DNA from: Halioglobus japonicus
GTDB lineage: Bacteria; Pseudomonadota; Gammaproteobacteria; Pseudomonadales; Halieaceae
Length of the DNA stretch: 64,000 bases
Direction: 5' to 3'
Assembly (NCBI GenBank): GCA_902705825.1
Contig: CACSIL010000034.1
Location: 152,593-216,592 of the forward strand
Each line of letters starts with the position of its first letter. Position 1 is the stretch's first letter. The notes beneath the pieces are model-generated. The model saw only the letters and a list, made by a program, of their open reading frames with translations, made no database searches and was not told the DNA's origin. Both the position numbers and the translations under genes were made by a program. This document shows, in pieces, positions 12,016-20,112 of this stretch.

Positions 12016-13497
12016 TTAAGTAGTCAGTGTTCTTAGCAGGTTTTTGTAGTCTTCTCTAATATCAGAGTTTGTTTCCCGAAGTTCCTTGATTTTACGACAA
12101 GCATGAAGAACTGTCGTGTGATCTCTGCCTCCAAAACTATCCCCGATCTCCGGCAAGCTATGGTTGGTCAATTCCTTGGATAAAGCCATGGCCATTTGAC
12201 GTGGCCTGGCCACCGAACGACTGCGCCGACGTGACATCATATCTGCTATTTTAATCTTGTAATACTCTGCAGCTGTTCGCTGAATATTATCCATGCTGAC
12301 TTGTCTGGCCTGCAGTGCAAGCAAGTCTTTAAGGCTTTCTTTTATAAGGTCTATATCAATGGGGCGCCTGACAAAACGCGCACTGGCGATAACACGCTTT
12401 AACGCTCCCTCCAGTTCCCTGACATTGGAGCGTATACGCTGCGCAATGAAAAACGCTGCATCCGGAGGCAAATCAATATTCGCTTCGGTCGCTTTCTTCA
12501 TCAGGATGGCTACGCGCGTTTCCAATTCCGGTGGCTCTACTGCTACGGTAAGCCCCCAACCGAAGCGCGATTTAAGTCGCTCCTCCAGGCCATCAATTTC
12601 TTTTGGGTAGCGATCACACGTCAGGATCATCTGCTGACCACCCTCAAGCAGTGCATTGAACGTGTGGAAAAACTCTTCCTGCGAGCGGTCCTTTTTGGCG
12701 AAAAACTGAATATCGTCAATCAACAACGCATCTACCGAACGATAATACCGTTTGAAATCGGTGATGGCATTCAGCTGAAGCGCCTTGACCATATCAGCGA
12801 CAAACCGCTCCGAATGTAGATAAACCACCTTCGCTTCGGGGTTTTGCTCCTTCAGCGCGTTACCCACGGCGTGCATCAAATGGGTTTTACCAAGCCCGAC
12901 ACCACCGTACAAAAATAATGGGTTGTAAGAATTACCGGGGTTCTCTGCTACTTGTTGCGCAGCTGCCAACGCGAGCTGATTGGATTTACCCTCTACGAAA
13001 CTGCTAAAGGTGTAGTTTTCAAATAAGTGTTGGGAGTGCTGCAGCGAGCCCTCGACCTCCACTTTGCCGGGTCCGCTGGATGCAGCCGCCAGAGCGCGCC
13101 TGTCTGAGCCACCGGAGACAGTTCCACCAGCACTGCCAGCCGCAGTAGCAGTAGAAGGTGGCTGTTGCGGGAAACCATTATTCGCTCGTTTGGGAGGTTG
13201 CTGTGTATGCGGGGCAGGTTGTGTGATTTGGTGGTCAGCATGGCTCACCTGACTGGAAGCACCAATCTCCAGCGCGACATCCAGCCGCTCATCGGGACGA
13301 AACTCCCGAATCAGTTCAAAAATTCTCTCCGAATACTTTTCGGCCACAAAATCCTTAATGAATCGATTTGGCGCGAAAAGCGTCAGTGAATGGTCATTTG
13401 TGGCCGCCTGAAGTGGACGAATCCAGGTATTGAATTGCTGCGAGGGCAATTCATCTCTCAAACGATTGACACATTCCTGCCACACGGCTTCAGGCAA
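12016..13497 (-). CDS. dnaA: Chromosomal replication initiator DnaA
   Basis: AAA+ initiator that binds DnaA boxes and opens oriC. Domain I covers about residues 1-80 and includes TWIRPLQA. Domain II is a long, low-complexity Gln/Pro/Ala/Gly linker (about 85-150). Domain III has Walker [10 protein letters not shown] (198-206) and Walker [10 protein letters not shown]. Domain IV has the DnaA signature [11 protein letters not shown] near residue 462. The total is 493 residues, longer than E. coli (467) because of the linker. The start is TTG, preceded by AAGGGG at good spacing; the resulting MPEAVWQEC aligns with the known DnaA N-terminus. A perfect DnaA box lies about 125 bp upstream, consistent with autoregulation. 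Confidence 0.97.
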   Translation of the reverse strand: MPEAVWQECVNRLRDELPSQQFNTWIRPLQAATNDHSLTLFAPNRFIKDFVAEKYSERIFELIREFRPDERLDVALEIGASSQVSHADHQITQPAPHTQQPPKRANNGFPQQPPSTATAAGSAGGTVSGGSDRRALAAASSGPGKVEVEGSLQHSQHLFENYTFSSFVEGKSNQLALAAAQQVAENPGNSYNPLFLYGGVGLGKTHLMHAVGNALKEQNPEAKVVYLHSERFVADMVKALQLNAITDFKRYYRSVDALLIDDIQFFAKKDRSQEEFFHTFNALLEGGQQMILTCDRYPKEIDGLEERLKSRFGWGLTVAVEPPELETRVAILMKKATEANIDLPPDAAFFIAQRIRSNVRELEGALKRVIASARFVRRPIDIDLIKESLKDLLALQARQVSMDNIQRTAAEYYKIKIADMMSRRRSRSVARPRQMAMALSKELTNHSLPEIGDSFGGRDHTTVLHACRKIKELRETNSDIREDYKNLLRTLTT

Positions 13498-14029
13498 AAG
13501 TAACCCCTTAAAGCTGGGTAGGGAACCCGGGCTTTTGAAAAACTAATAGACGATAAATATTCTTTTATAACCCGGTGAGTCCACCAGGCGAATAAGCGCA
13601 TCATACCGCTGATCACCCCAGTTATCCACAAATAAAAACTGTGGGATGAAAATTTTATTATCTTTATATTTCATAACGTTAACATATAGTTGAACACTTT
13701 TTAATCAACGGTGAGAACAATGCACAGGAATAGTTTTTTCTGTGTATAAGTTGTTAATATCTTTGTGACAAGATGTGTGCGGATGCCGTAACGTCATGCC
13801 ATGCCTACGTTTGTGCCACACTGCGTGACAGCAAAAAATATGTCCTGTTTTTTTAAAAGACACCAGCAATTGTTCGCCCTCAGCGGTGTTTATAAAAAGA
13901 CCCTGATAGACGTTGAATTAGACAGCGCATTTACATAGAATAGCCAACCTTTTTTCGGGCTGGGGTAAACCGCGCTGTATATGGCGTATAGGTATCCTCC
14001 CGCTCACTCTAAATCCCTGGAACCTAGCT
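13498..14029. other. dnaA-rpmH spacer with DnaA boxes: candidate origin or origin part
   Basis: This 532-bp gap separates the divergent dnaA and rpmH genes. It holds a perfect DnaA box TTATCCACA at 13622-13630 and a second one, TTATACACA, on the minus strand at 13741-13749. The stretch between and around them (13640-13760) is AT-rich, with TTTTATTATCTTTATATTTC-like sequence. In Pseudomonas oriC lies exactly between dnaA and rpmH, so this is a position-supported origin candidate. It also has to carry the dnaA and rpmH promoters, so the boxes could instead serve dnaA autoregulation. A second, more AT-rich candidate lies at 17960-18529. No gene was seen in the gap. Confidence 0.6.
13913..13941 (+). 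promoter_or_regulatory. Probable sigma-70 promoter of the rpmH operon
   Basis: TTGAAT (13913-13918) and TAGAAT (13936-13941) are separated by exactly 17 bp and stand 88 bp before the rpmH start. Both hexamers have five of six, or close to it, consensus bases. It is inferred to drive rpmH-rnpA-yidD-yidC-mnmE. Confidence 0.6.
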
Positions 14030-14164
14030 ATGAAAAGAACATTTCAGCCCAGCGTATTGAAACGCAAGCGCACACACGGTTTTCGCTCACGCATGGCCAC
14101 TAAAGGTGGACGCCATGTTTTGAACCGTCGTCGAGCTAAAGGTCGCAAGCGTCTGTCTGCCTAG
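14030..14164 (+). CDS. rpmH: 50S ribosomal protein L34
   Basis: The small, very basic L34 protein of the large ribosomal subunit. Direct translation gives 44 residues beginning [14 protein letters not shown] and ending [10 protein letters not shown], the standard length and sequence pattern of bacterial L34. It is first in the rpmH-rnpA-yidD-yidC-mnmE series, and rnpA follows after 9 bp. The ATG is unambiguous. Its position next to dnaA is one of the most conserved arrangements in bacteria. Confidence 0.99.
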   Translation: MKRTFQPSVLKRKRTHGFRSRMATKGGRHVLNRRRAKGRKRLSA

Positions 14165-14173
14165 AGTTGCAGA

Positions 14174-14572
14174 TTGGGCGTCCAGGCAACTGACACCAGC
14201 TTCAGCAAAACAAAGCGCTTACTCAATGCCGGCGACTACGGCAGGGTATTTGAGGCCCCCGACGCGCGGGCCTCACACCAGCACCTATTGCTACTGGCAA
14301 GAATCAACACAGGACCACGGCATCGCCTGGGTTTGGTGATAGCCAAAAAAAATGTTCGGTTAGCCGTACAGCGAAATCGAATTAAGCGGGTAGCGCGGGA
14401 GTTTTTCCGCACTTTACCGGCTGACTCGCCCCCTATAGATGTGGTGCTTTTGGCCAGACGAGGTATGGGGCAGTTGGATAATGACGAACTATCCTCTATA
14501 TTGCGGCAGCAGTGGCAAAAACTGATTCGCCACGCCAATAAAGGCACACAAGATATCAGCCAGGACTCGTAA
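14174..14572 (+). CDS. rnpA: Ribonuclease P protein component
   Basis: Basic protein cofactor of RNase P, which matures the 5' ends of tRNAs together with the M1 RNA. The 132-residue product contains the conserved RNR box in the region KKNVRLAVQRNRIKR (near residue 57) and the N-terminal pattern TKRLLNAGDYGRVF. The only in-frame start after the rpmH stop is TTG at 14174; the rpmH stop itself lies in the same frame upstream, which limits the choice. Its stop codon overlaps the yidD ATG by one base, suggesting translational coupling. Confidence 0.96.
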   Translation: MGVQATDTSFSKTKRLLNAGDYGRVFEAPDARASHQHLLLLARINTGPRHRLGLVIAKKNVRLAVQRNRIKRVAREFFRTLPADSPPIDVVLLARRGMGQLDNDELSSILRQQWQKLIRHANKGTQDISQDS

Positions 14573-14799
14573 TGCGCCGTCTGTTAATCTTTATTATCTC
14601 CTGCTACAAAGCCTGCCTCAGTCCATTCCTGGGGGATAATTGCCGCTTCTACCCCAGCTGCTCCACTTACGCTCAAGAAGCCATTGCTACGCACGGTGTT
14701 TTTAAAGGCAGTTATCTGGCAGTAATGCGTATATGCCGCTGCCACCCCTGGCATGAGGGTGGTGAAGATCCTGTCCCACCCTGTTCGCACTCTCACTAA
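14572..14799 (+). CDS. yidD: Membrane protein insertion efficiency factor YidD
   Basis: Small protein that assists YidC in inserting membrane proteins. The 75-residue product has the family hallmarks: an amphipathic N-terminal helix (LLIFIISCYKACLSPF), then CRFYPSCSTYAQEAI, then the CRCHPWHEGGEDPVP tail. The conserved cysteines are present. The ATG overlaps the rnpA stop by one base, and the gene runs into yidC after 22 bp. Confidence 0.96.
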   Translation: MRRLLIFIISCYKACLSPFLGDNCRFYPSCSTYAQEAIATHGVFKGSYLAVMRICRCHPWHEGGEDPVPPCSHSH

Positions 14800-14821
14800 G
14801 TCACAGATACCCTACTATATT

Positions 14822-16525
14822 ATGGATTTGCAACGCACACTGCTCATTGGCGCCATAGGCGTACTTTCTTTTATGCTGCTCACAGAGTGGGTCGCATTTT
14901 CGGATGAAAAGAAAACAGCCTCCACCGTGCAGGAAGCCTCCAGGCTGAATCCGGCGGCAGAGAACACTGCGCTGGACTTGCCCGGCTCTGATCAATCCCT
15001 ATCAGCAGCGAGCGCAGAAGATATTCCTGAAGCGCCAGATCACAACACCGCTGAGGTTACCCCCGCAGTAGTAGAAGACAACAGTCATAACATCATCCAG
15101 ATTTATACCGATGTGCTGCAAATGGCTGTAGATCTGCAAGGTGGCGATATTATTGAGCTGTCTTTACCAAAATATCTGGCTGAGTTGGATAACCCCGACA
15201 AGCCCTATGTCCTGTTGGAAGATAACAACACCCTTATCTATGTAGCACAAAGTGGACTGATCGGCGCCAACGGTATCGATAGCAACGGTCGCGCACAATA
15301 TCGTTCAGCTGCACCAAGGTACACCCTCGAAGACGGCCAGGACAAACTGGTAGTTGATCTACACTGGCGTGGCGATGGGGACATCAAAGTCACCAAACGG
15401 TTGACGCTGAACCGCGGTGAATATCTGGTACACGTGGACTATCTGGTTGAAAACAATAGTAATCAGCGTTGGCAGGCCAACCTCTTCGGCCAGATAAAAC
15501 GAGGCAGTGGTCCACCACCATCAGCAACCAGTAACATGATGGGCATGAAACCTTTCCTGGGCGTTGCGATAACGCAACCGGATGACAGGTTCACCAAGTT
15601 TACGTTTGACGATCTCGCGGAAGACCCGTTTAAAGCCCAGTTGCCTGGCGGCTGGATCGCAATGATTCAACATTACTTCCTCAGCGCATGGATACCCAAC
15701 CCTGATCAAACTTACAATTACAGTGCTCGCGTAACCTCCAGTGGTTTCAATATAGCCGGGTTTACCAGCCCCCCACTGGTATTGGATGCAGGTAAATCAG
15801 GCGAGATCGGTGCGGAGTTTTACGCCGGGCCAAAAGACCAGTATCGGCTCAAGGAAATTTCTCCCTACCTGGATCTCAGTGTCGATTACGGATTCCTGTG
15901 GTGGATTGCACAACCGCTGTTCTGGCTCCTCACCAAAATCCACGCCCTGGTCGGAAACTGGGGTGTCGCTATTATTCTGCTGACTGTGCTTATCAAAGCA
16001 GCCTTCTTTAAATTATCGGCGGCCTCTTACCGGTCCATGGCCAATATGCGCAGAGTCCAGCCAAAACTGGTGGCACTTCGCGAACAATATGCGGACGATA
16101 AACAAAAACAGTCCCAGGCAATGATGGAGCTGTATAAAAAGGAGAAGATCAACCCCATGGGTGGTTGTCTTCCCATTCTGGTGCAAATGCCGGTGTTCAT
16201 TGGTTTGTACTGGATGTTGATGGAAAGCGTCGAACTGCGACAGGCACCCTTTATTCTATGGATCAAAGATCTGTCGGTAATGGATCCCTATTTTGTACTG
16301 CCGTTGATCATGGGCGCCAGCATGTACTTTATGCAGAAACTCAACCCGCCGCCACCCGATCCGATGCAGGCCAAAATCATGCAGTGGATGCCAGTAATGT
16401 TCACTTTCTTTTTCCTCTGGTTCCCTGCGGGATTGGTACTGTACTGGGTAGTCAATAACCTGCTGTCGATGGCCCAACAGTACGTCATTACCCGGCAGAT
16501 AGAAAAAGCAGGTGCCAAAGCCTAG
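14822..16525 (+). CDS. yidC: Membrane protein insertase YidC
   Basis: Insertase that places proteins in the inner membrane, alone or with SecYEG. From the ATG at 14822 the product is 567 residues and begins MDLQRTLLIGAIGVLSFML, the usual N-terminal signal anchor followed directly by the periplasmic P1 domain (about 30-345). The frame stays open 69 bp further upstream, but that extension overlaps yidD and lacks family support. The C-terminal five-helix core starts near residue 355 (LFWLLTKIHALVGNWG) and includes the hydrophilic-groove arginine in AASYRSMANMRRVQPK. The hydrophobic end has FLWFPAGLVLYWVVNN. Confidence 0.97.
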   Translation: MDLQRTLLIGAIGVLSFMLLTEWVAFSDEKKTASTVQEASRLNPAAENTALDLPGSDQSLSAASAEDIPEAPDHNTAEVTPAVVEDNSHNIIQIYTDVLQMAVDLQGGDIIELSLPKYLAELDNPDKPYVLLEDNNTLIYVAQSGLIGANGIDSNGRAQYRSAAPRYTLEDGQDKLVVDLHWRGDGDIKVTKRLTLNRGEYLVHVDYLVENNSNQRWQANLFGQIKRGSGPPPSATSNMMGMKPFLGVAITQPDDRFTKFTFDDLAEDPFKAQLPGGWIAMIQHYFLSAWIPNPDQTYNYSARVTSSGFNIAGFTSPPLVLDAGKSGEIGAEFYAGPKDQYRLKEISPYLDLSVDYGFLWWIAQPLFWLLTKIHALVGNWGVAIILLTVLIKAAFFKLSAASYRSMANMRRVQPKLVALREQYADDKQKQSQAMMELYKKEKINPMGGCLPILVQMPVFIGLYWMLMESVELRQAPFILWIKDLSVMDPYFVLPLIMGASMYFMQKLNPPPPDPMQAKIMQWMPVMFTFFFLWFPAGLVLYWVVNNLLSMAQQYVITRQIEKAGAKA

Positions 16526-16594
16526 TTTGAGCTTGCCAAGAACACTTAAGTAGACATCAAGCTGACCAGGTAATCCTGGGGTAAAGAGGGCGCT

Positions 16595-17959
16595 GTGGAC
16601 CAGGACACCATTGTTGCGATTGCTACGGCACCTGGTCCCGGGGGTATTGGCATCATCCGATTATCGGGTGAACAAGCTTTGTCTATTGCCACAGCAATCA
16701 CCGGCACAACCCTGCGACCGCGCCACGCCCACTACTGCTCTTTCCGCGACAAATCGGGCCATACGCTGGATACGGGTATAGGCCTATTTTTTCCAGGTCC
16801 AAACTCTTTCACCGGTGAAGACATTGTAGAAATTCAAGCCCATGGCGGCCCGGTAATTCTAGACCTTATCCTCCGGGAAACATGTGTGTTGGGAGCCCGT
16901 CAGGCGCAACCCGGTGAATTCTCGCAGCGCGCTTTTCTCAATAATAAAATCGATTTAGCACAGGCCGAAGCCATTGCTGATCTTATTAACAGTTCTACCG
17001 AACAGGCAGCCCTGAATGCCAGCCGTTCACTACAGGGCGCATTTTCGAGCAAGATCAATACACTGGTAACTCAGGTTACAGAGCTTCGGGTATTTGTCGA
17101 AGCCGCCATCGATTTTCCAGAAGAGGAGATAGATTTCCTCAACAACAGCCAGATTCAAACGCAGCTTGAAAACATTGTGCAACAATTCAACGCGATAGCT
17201 GATGAAGCAAGACAAGGCAGCCTGTTACAGGAGGGCATGAAACTGGTCATTGCCGGAAAACCCAATGCTGGTAAATCCAGTTTATTGAATGCGCTGTCCG
17301 GTCAAGAAACTGCCATCGTAACCTCGATAGAAGGTACAACCCGTGATGTGCTTAGAGAGCGTATACAGATAGACGGCATGCCATTGCATATCGTTGATAC
17401 TGCCGGCCTGCGTGACAGCAACGACGAGATCGAGCAGGAGGGCATACGCCGCGCCTGGACAGAAATAAAGTCGGCCGATCGTATCCTGCTGGTGGTCGAC
17501 AGTAACGAGAAATTGGATGATGTTTTTGACAACGCAGCATTGCAACCACTAATCAATAATAAAGAGCTACGTGATATTCCTGTCACTATTGTGAGTAACA
17601 AGTGCGATCTTACTAACCAGCCACCTACAGCAACAAAGCTCAATGATACTCCTGTCGTTCATCTGTCAGCGAAAACTGGCGCGGGCCTGGAGCTATTGAA
17701 ACACCATTTGAAAAACAGCATGGGCTACAACGAAGCTGCGAATGGAAACTTCAGTGCCAGACGCCGTCATTTGCAGGCGCTAGATCAAGCCAAAAATTTC
17801 CTGTTAAGCGGACAATCGCAGTTACTGCATTCCGGTGCAGGCGAATTGCTCGCTGAAGATTTACGGCAGTGTCAGAACAGCCTTGGAGAAATCACAGGCA
17901 TGGTCAGTAGTGATGAGTTGTTAGGTGTCATTTTCTCCAGTTTCTGTATTGGAAAATAA
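16595..17959 (+). CDS. mnmE: tRNA modification GTPase MnmE
   Basis: GTPase that with MnmG installs the cmnm5 group on wobble U34 of several tRNAs. The 454-residue product has the N-terminal formyl-THF-binding domain ([26 protein letters not shown]), then the G domain with GKPNAGKSS (G1, near 222), DTAGLRD (G3) and NKCD (G4), and ends with the invariant CIGK whose Cys is catalytic. The start is GTG. It closes the rpmH operon, 69 bp after yidC. The AT-rich putative origin follows directly downstream. Confidence 0.97.
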   Translation: MDQDTIVAIATAPGPGGIGIIRLSGEQALSIATAITGTTLRPRHAHYCSFRDKSGHTLDTGIGLFFPGPNSFTGEDIVEIQAHGGPVILDLILRETCVLGARQAQPGEFSQRAFLNNKIDLAQAEAIADLINSSTEQAALNASRSLQGAFSSKINTLVTQVTELRVFVEAAIDFPEEEIDFLNNSQIQTQLENIVQQFNAIADEARQGSLLQEGMKLVIAGKPNAGKSSLLNALSGQETAIVTSIEGTTRDVLRERIQIDGMPLHIVDTAGLRDSNDEIEQEGIRRAWTEIKSADRILLVVDSNEKLDDVFDNAALQPLINNKELRDIPVTIVSNKCDLTNQPPTATKLNDTPVVHLSAKTGAGLELLKHHLKNSMGYNEAANGNFSARRRHLQALDQAKNFLLSGQSQLLHSGAGELLAEDLRQCQNSLGEITGMVSSDELLGVIFSSFCIGK

Positions 17960-18529
17960 TGTATCCAGACATACACAGGCATACGCACAATTTTTCAACA
18001 GGCTATACAGCGCTAACAATCGATCAACAAGCTATTCAATAACTATTCACAGACATTCCCACTTCATCTCACGCCATTTTCTACGCTGTGTAAAAAACCT
18101 TTACAGACTTTGTATTACCCGCGGACAGAATTCTCGGTTATTCACATCGCGTTTGATACGGAAAAATATGTCCACATGGAAAGTGATTTAGTGCACGTCT
18201 TAACAACGGGTTCCACCCACCTGTTACAGTTGCTGTCCTAGTACTTTTCATTGACATAAAACACTGATTGTATTGAAGAAAATAGCCTTCTCCACAAGTA
18301 GAGGTGCCCCTAATAATTATTACTACAATAACTCTAATATATATCTATATATAAATAACTAAATATATATTAGATAAGAAAAGAGCTGCTTGAGAATTAT
18401 CGGTAGACCATGAAATCGGCATTAACCAATTAACCAATTCGTTAAAGTTAGAATGGATGCCAGTGTTAGAAAAATTGAAGTGCTTAGAAACGAATCTGAG
18501 TGGCGCGCTGTAACATCTGGTTATTGTTT
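17960..18529. other. AT-rich convergent intergenic region, strong oriC candidate
   Basis: A 570-bp gene-free gap between the 3' ends of mnmE and the LLM oxidoreductase, so it needs no promoters. The core 18311-18375 is 58 of 65 A or T. DnaA-box-like sites lie beside it: TTATTCACA at 18138-18146 (perfect fit to TTATNCACA), TTTTACACA on the minus strand at 18087-18095, CTATTCACA at 18043-18051 and TTCTCCACA at 18288-18296 (one mismatch each). The short tandem repeat ATTAACCA x2 follows at 18421. Boxes clustered next to an easily melted block are the hallmark of oriC, and origins beside mnmE/mnmG are known in enterics and vibrios. No protein-coding gene is credible here. Confidence 0.6.
18334..18373. 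repeat. 11-bp perfect inverted repeat inside the AT-rich block
   Basis: CTAATATATAT (18334-18344) and its exact reverse complement ATATATATTAG (18363-18373) flank 18 bp of almost pure A/T. It could extrude as a cruciform or act as the unwinding element of the origin candidate. Confidence 0.7.
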
Positions 18530-19501
18530 TTAAAGGTGCGGCTGTACATGGCTCTCAAAGAGCCGCAGAGAGCGCCAGCCGATATCCGAGGGCACTCCCC
18601 CTGTAAGAGGTGCAAAATGCAGTGAGCCCGTTTCCTTGACGGCCTGAACGGCTTGCTCCGGGGTTAGCACGCGGTACTTACCTTCATGCTTGAGTTCATC
18701 GAGGTTAGATGCAAAAGATTCGGCGTAGGCGCGGCGGTTCGGATGGTGCCAGGCGCCATAGGCTGTGGCGTCATACATCAGGTATTCACCAATCTCCCGC
18801 CAACATTGTTCGGGATCCTCACTGATGAAGGTTGTTGAGGGTTCCCCGGGAGAAATATAAAAACCGTATTTGAAACCATGATCCCGACAGGCCGACAAAT
18901 AGGTTGCTTCCAGTTCAGGATCATCAATCGCCGGGCAGAAAAATAATCCTAGCCGGGCAGCCCTTCGAGCCGCCAATTTACTGTTTCCCCCAATGTTCAA
19001 CAGAATATGAATGGGGGAGCGCGGCAGTGGATTCAGCTTTGTGGTACAGCCATTGAATGTCACTTCATCGCCTTTCAGTGCACTCACCAAAGCATCGAGT
19101 TTTTCATCAAACACTTTGCCACGGTTATTCCAGTTAACACCGAAGCAGGCGTACTCGCTCTCTCGATACCCCAAACCGCAAGTGGCTGAAAATCGCCCTT
19201 TAGCTACCAGATCAACAAGTGCGATATCCTCAGCCAGACGCAGCGGATCATGCAGTGGTACCAGCAATGCACTGACGCTTATCCGTACCCGCCTGGTGCC
19301 AGCAGCCATCATTCCTGCCAATTGCAATGGCGCCGAAAGAAAGCCGTCATTCGTGTTATGGTGTTCTGATAACCCAACAACATCGATCGAATTTTCATCC
19401 GCCCAGCGCGCCATCTCCAGTGCTGCCTGGTAGCGTTCCTCGGCGGATTCTGTGCACTGTGGTGCACAGCGCATATCAAAGCGCAGTACGATATTTCGCA
19501 T
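18530..19501 (-). CDS. LLM-class (luciferase-like) flavin-dependent oxidoreductase
   Basis: Member of the bacterial luciferase-like superfamily: single-domain TIM-barrel enzymes that use reduced FMN or F420. The 323-residue product shows typical segments: VGLSEHHNTNDGFLSAPLQ (about 41-59, the EHH motif of the family), RRVRISVSALLVPLHDPLRLAEDIALVD (about 70-97), and ATCGLGYRESEY. The substrate cannot be read from sequence. The next gene on this strand is an NTF2-fold protein 32 bp upstream, so the pair is probably cotranscribed and may act on one small-molecule substrate. It lies in the block inserted between mnmE and mnmG. Gene symbol left empty because the specific function is unknown. Confidence 0.85.
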   Translation of the reverse strand: MRNIVLRFDMRCAPQCTESAEERYQAALEMARWADENSIDVVGLSEHHNTNDGFLSAPLQLAGMMAAGTRRVRISVSALLVPLHDPLRLAEDIALVDLVAKGRFSATCGLGYRESEYACFGVNWNNRGKVFDEKLDALVSALKGDEVTFNGCTTKLNPLPRSPIHILLNIGGNSKLAARRAARLGLFFCPAIDDPELEATYLSACRDHGFKYGFYISPGEPSTTFISEDPEQCWREIGEYLMYDATAYGAWHHPNRRAYAESFASNLDELKHEGKYRVLTPEQAVQAVKETGSLHFAPLTGGVPSDIGWRSLRLFESHVQPHL

Positions 19502-19533
19502 GATTTTTTTAGCTGTAATGAAAGTCGGGTGGG

Positions 19534-19995
19534 CTAGTTTTTTTCAGCCTCGATTTTTTTCTTTGCTTCGATCCAGGCGCCGATGGTGACACCCATATTG
19601 TGCGGGTTGTAAGCGTCTTCTTCGTACTTGAACAGGCCATTCCCAGCGTAGTGCAAAATAGTAATATTGGGTTCCTGGTAAATCTTTCCATCCCCCAGGT
19701 CCGCCATACGATTCATCACTTCGCAGATAATCCAACCTTTATCCAAATCGATGGAGTACCAGGTAATAGGAAAGGCAGTCATCTCACTGGCGGGCCATTC
19801 GTTCATGGTTTTTGTTATCCAATTAAGAATAGTTTCCCGCCCCCAGAAGCGCCCATAGTGATGTTCAAAATAAGTGGCATCCTCGGTAAAACAGTTTGCC
19901 CAATCTGACCAATTTTTGGTTTGAGCACCAGTCAGTGCGGCCGCCTGATATTTGTCGAATGCCTGTTCCAGTTCTTTACGTTTCCAACGCGCCAT
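19534..19995 (-). CDS. NTF2-fold (SnoaL-like) protein, probable small-molecule enzyme
   Basis: A 153-residue protein of the cone-shaped alpha+beta fold shared by NTF2, SnoaL cyclases and limonene-epoxide hydrolases. Visible family features are the N-terminal helix with QAFDKYQAAA, WANCFTEDATYFEHHYGRFWGRETI (about 34-58) and late beta strands with WYSIDLDKGWIICEVMNRM. The frame remains open to 20100, but the ATG at 19995 is preceded by GGAAGGAA at good spacing and gives a normal domain length. It is followed by the LLM oxidoreductase. Function unknown; a role in metabolising a hydrophobic or aromatic compound is only a guess. Confidence 0.8.
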   Translation of the reverse strand: MARWKRKELEQAFDKYQAAALTGAQTKNWSDWANCFTEDATYFEHHYGRFWGRETILNWITKTMNEWPASEMTAFPITWYSIDLDKGWIICEVMNRMADLGDGKIYQEPNITILHYAGNGLFKYEEDAYNPHNMGVTIGAWIEAKKKIEAEKN

Positions 19996-20112
19996 TATTG
20001 TTTTCCTTCCGTTCCAATTCATTGAGTGAGAATTTGAATATACAGTGTGGTTCAGTGTTTCGGTACCGTGGTGAACAGCTCCTGCACTGGACAGGGGCAA
20101 CTAGCATTTTTA

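Noticed and set aside
14753-14821. N-terminal extension of yidC
   Set aside because: The frame is open but overlaps the end of yidD, is not family-like, and the ATG at 14822 gives the normal signal anchor.
17925-18191. 88-codon open frame in the AT-rich gap
   Set aside because: It overlaps mnmE, has no RBS and no protein-like composition; it lies in the putative origin.
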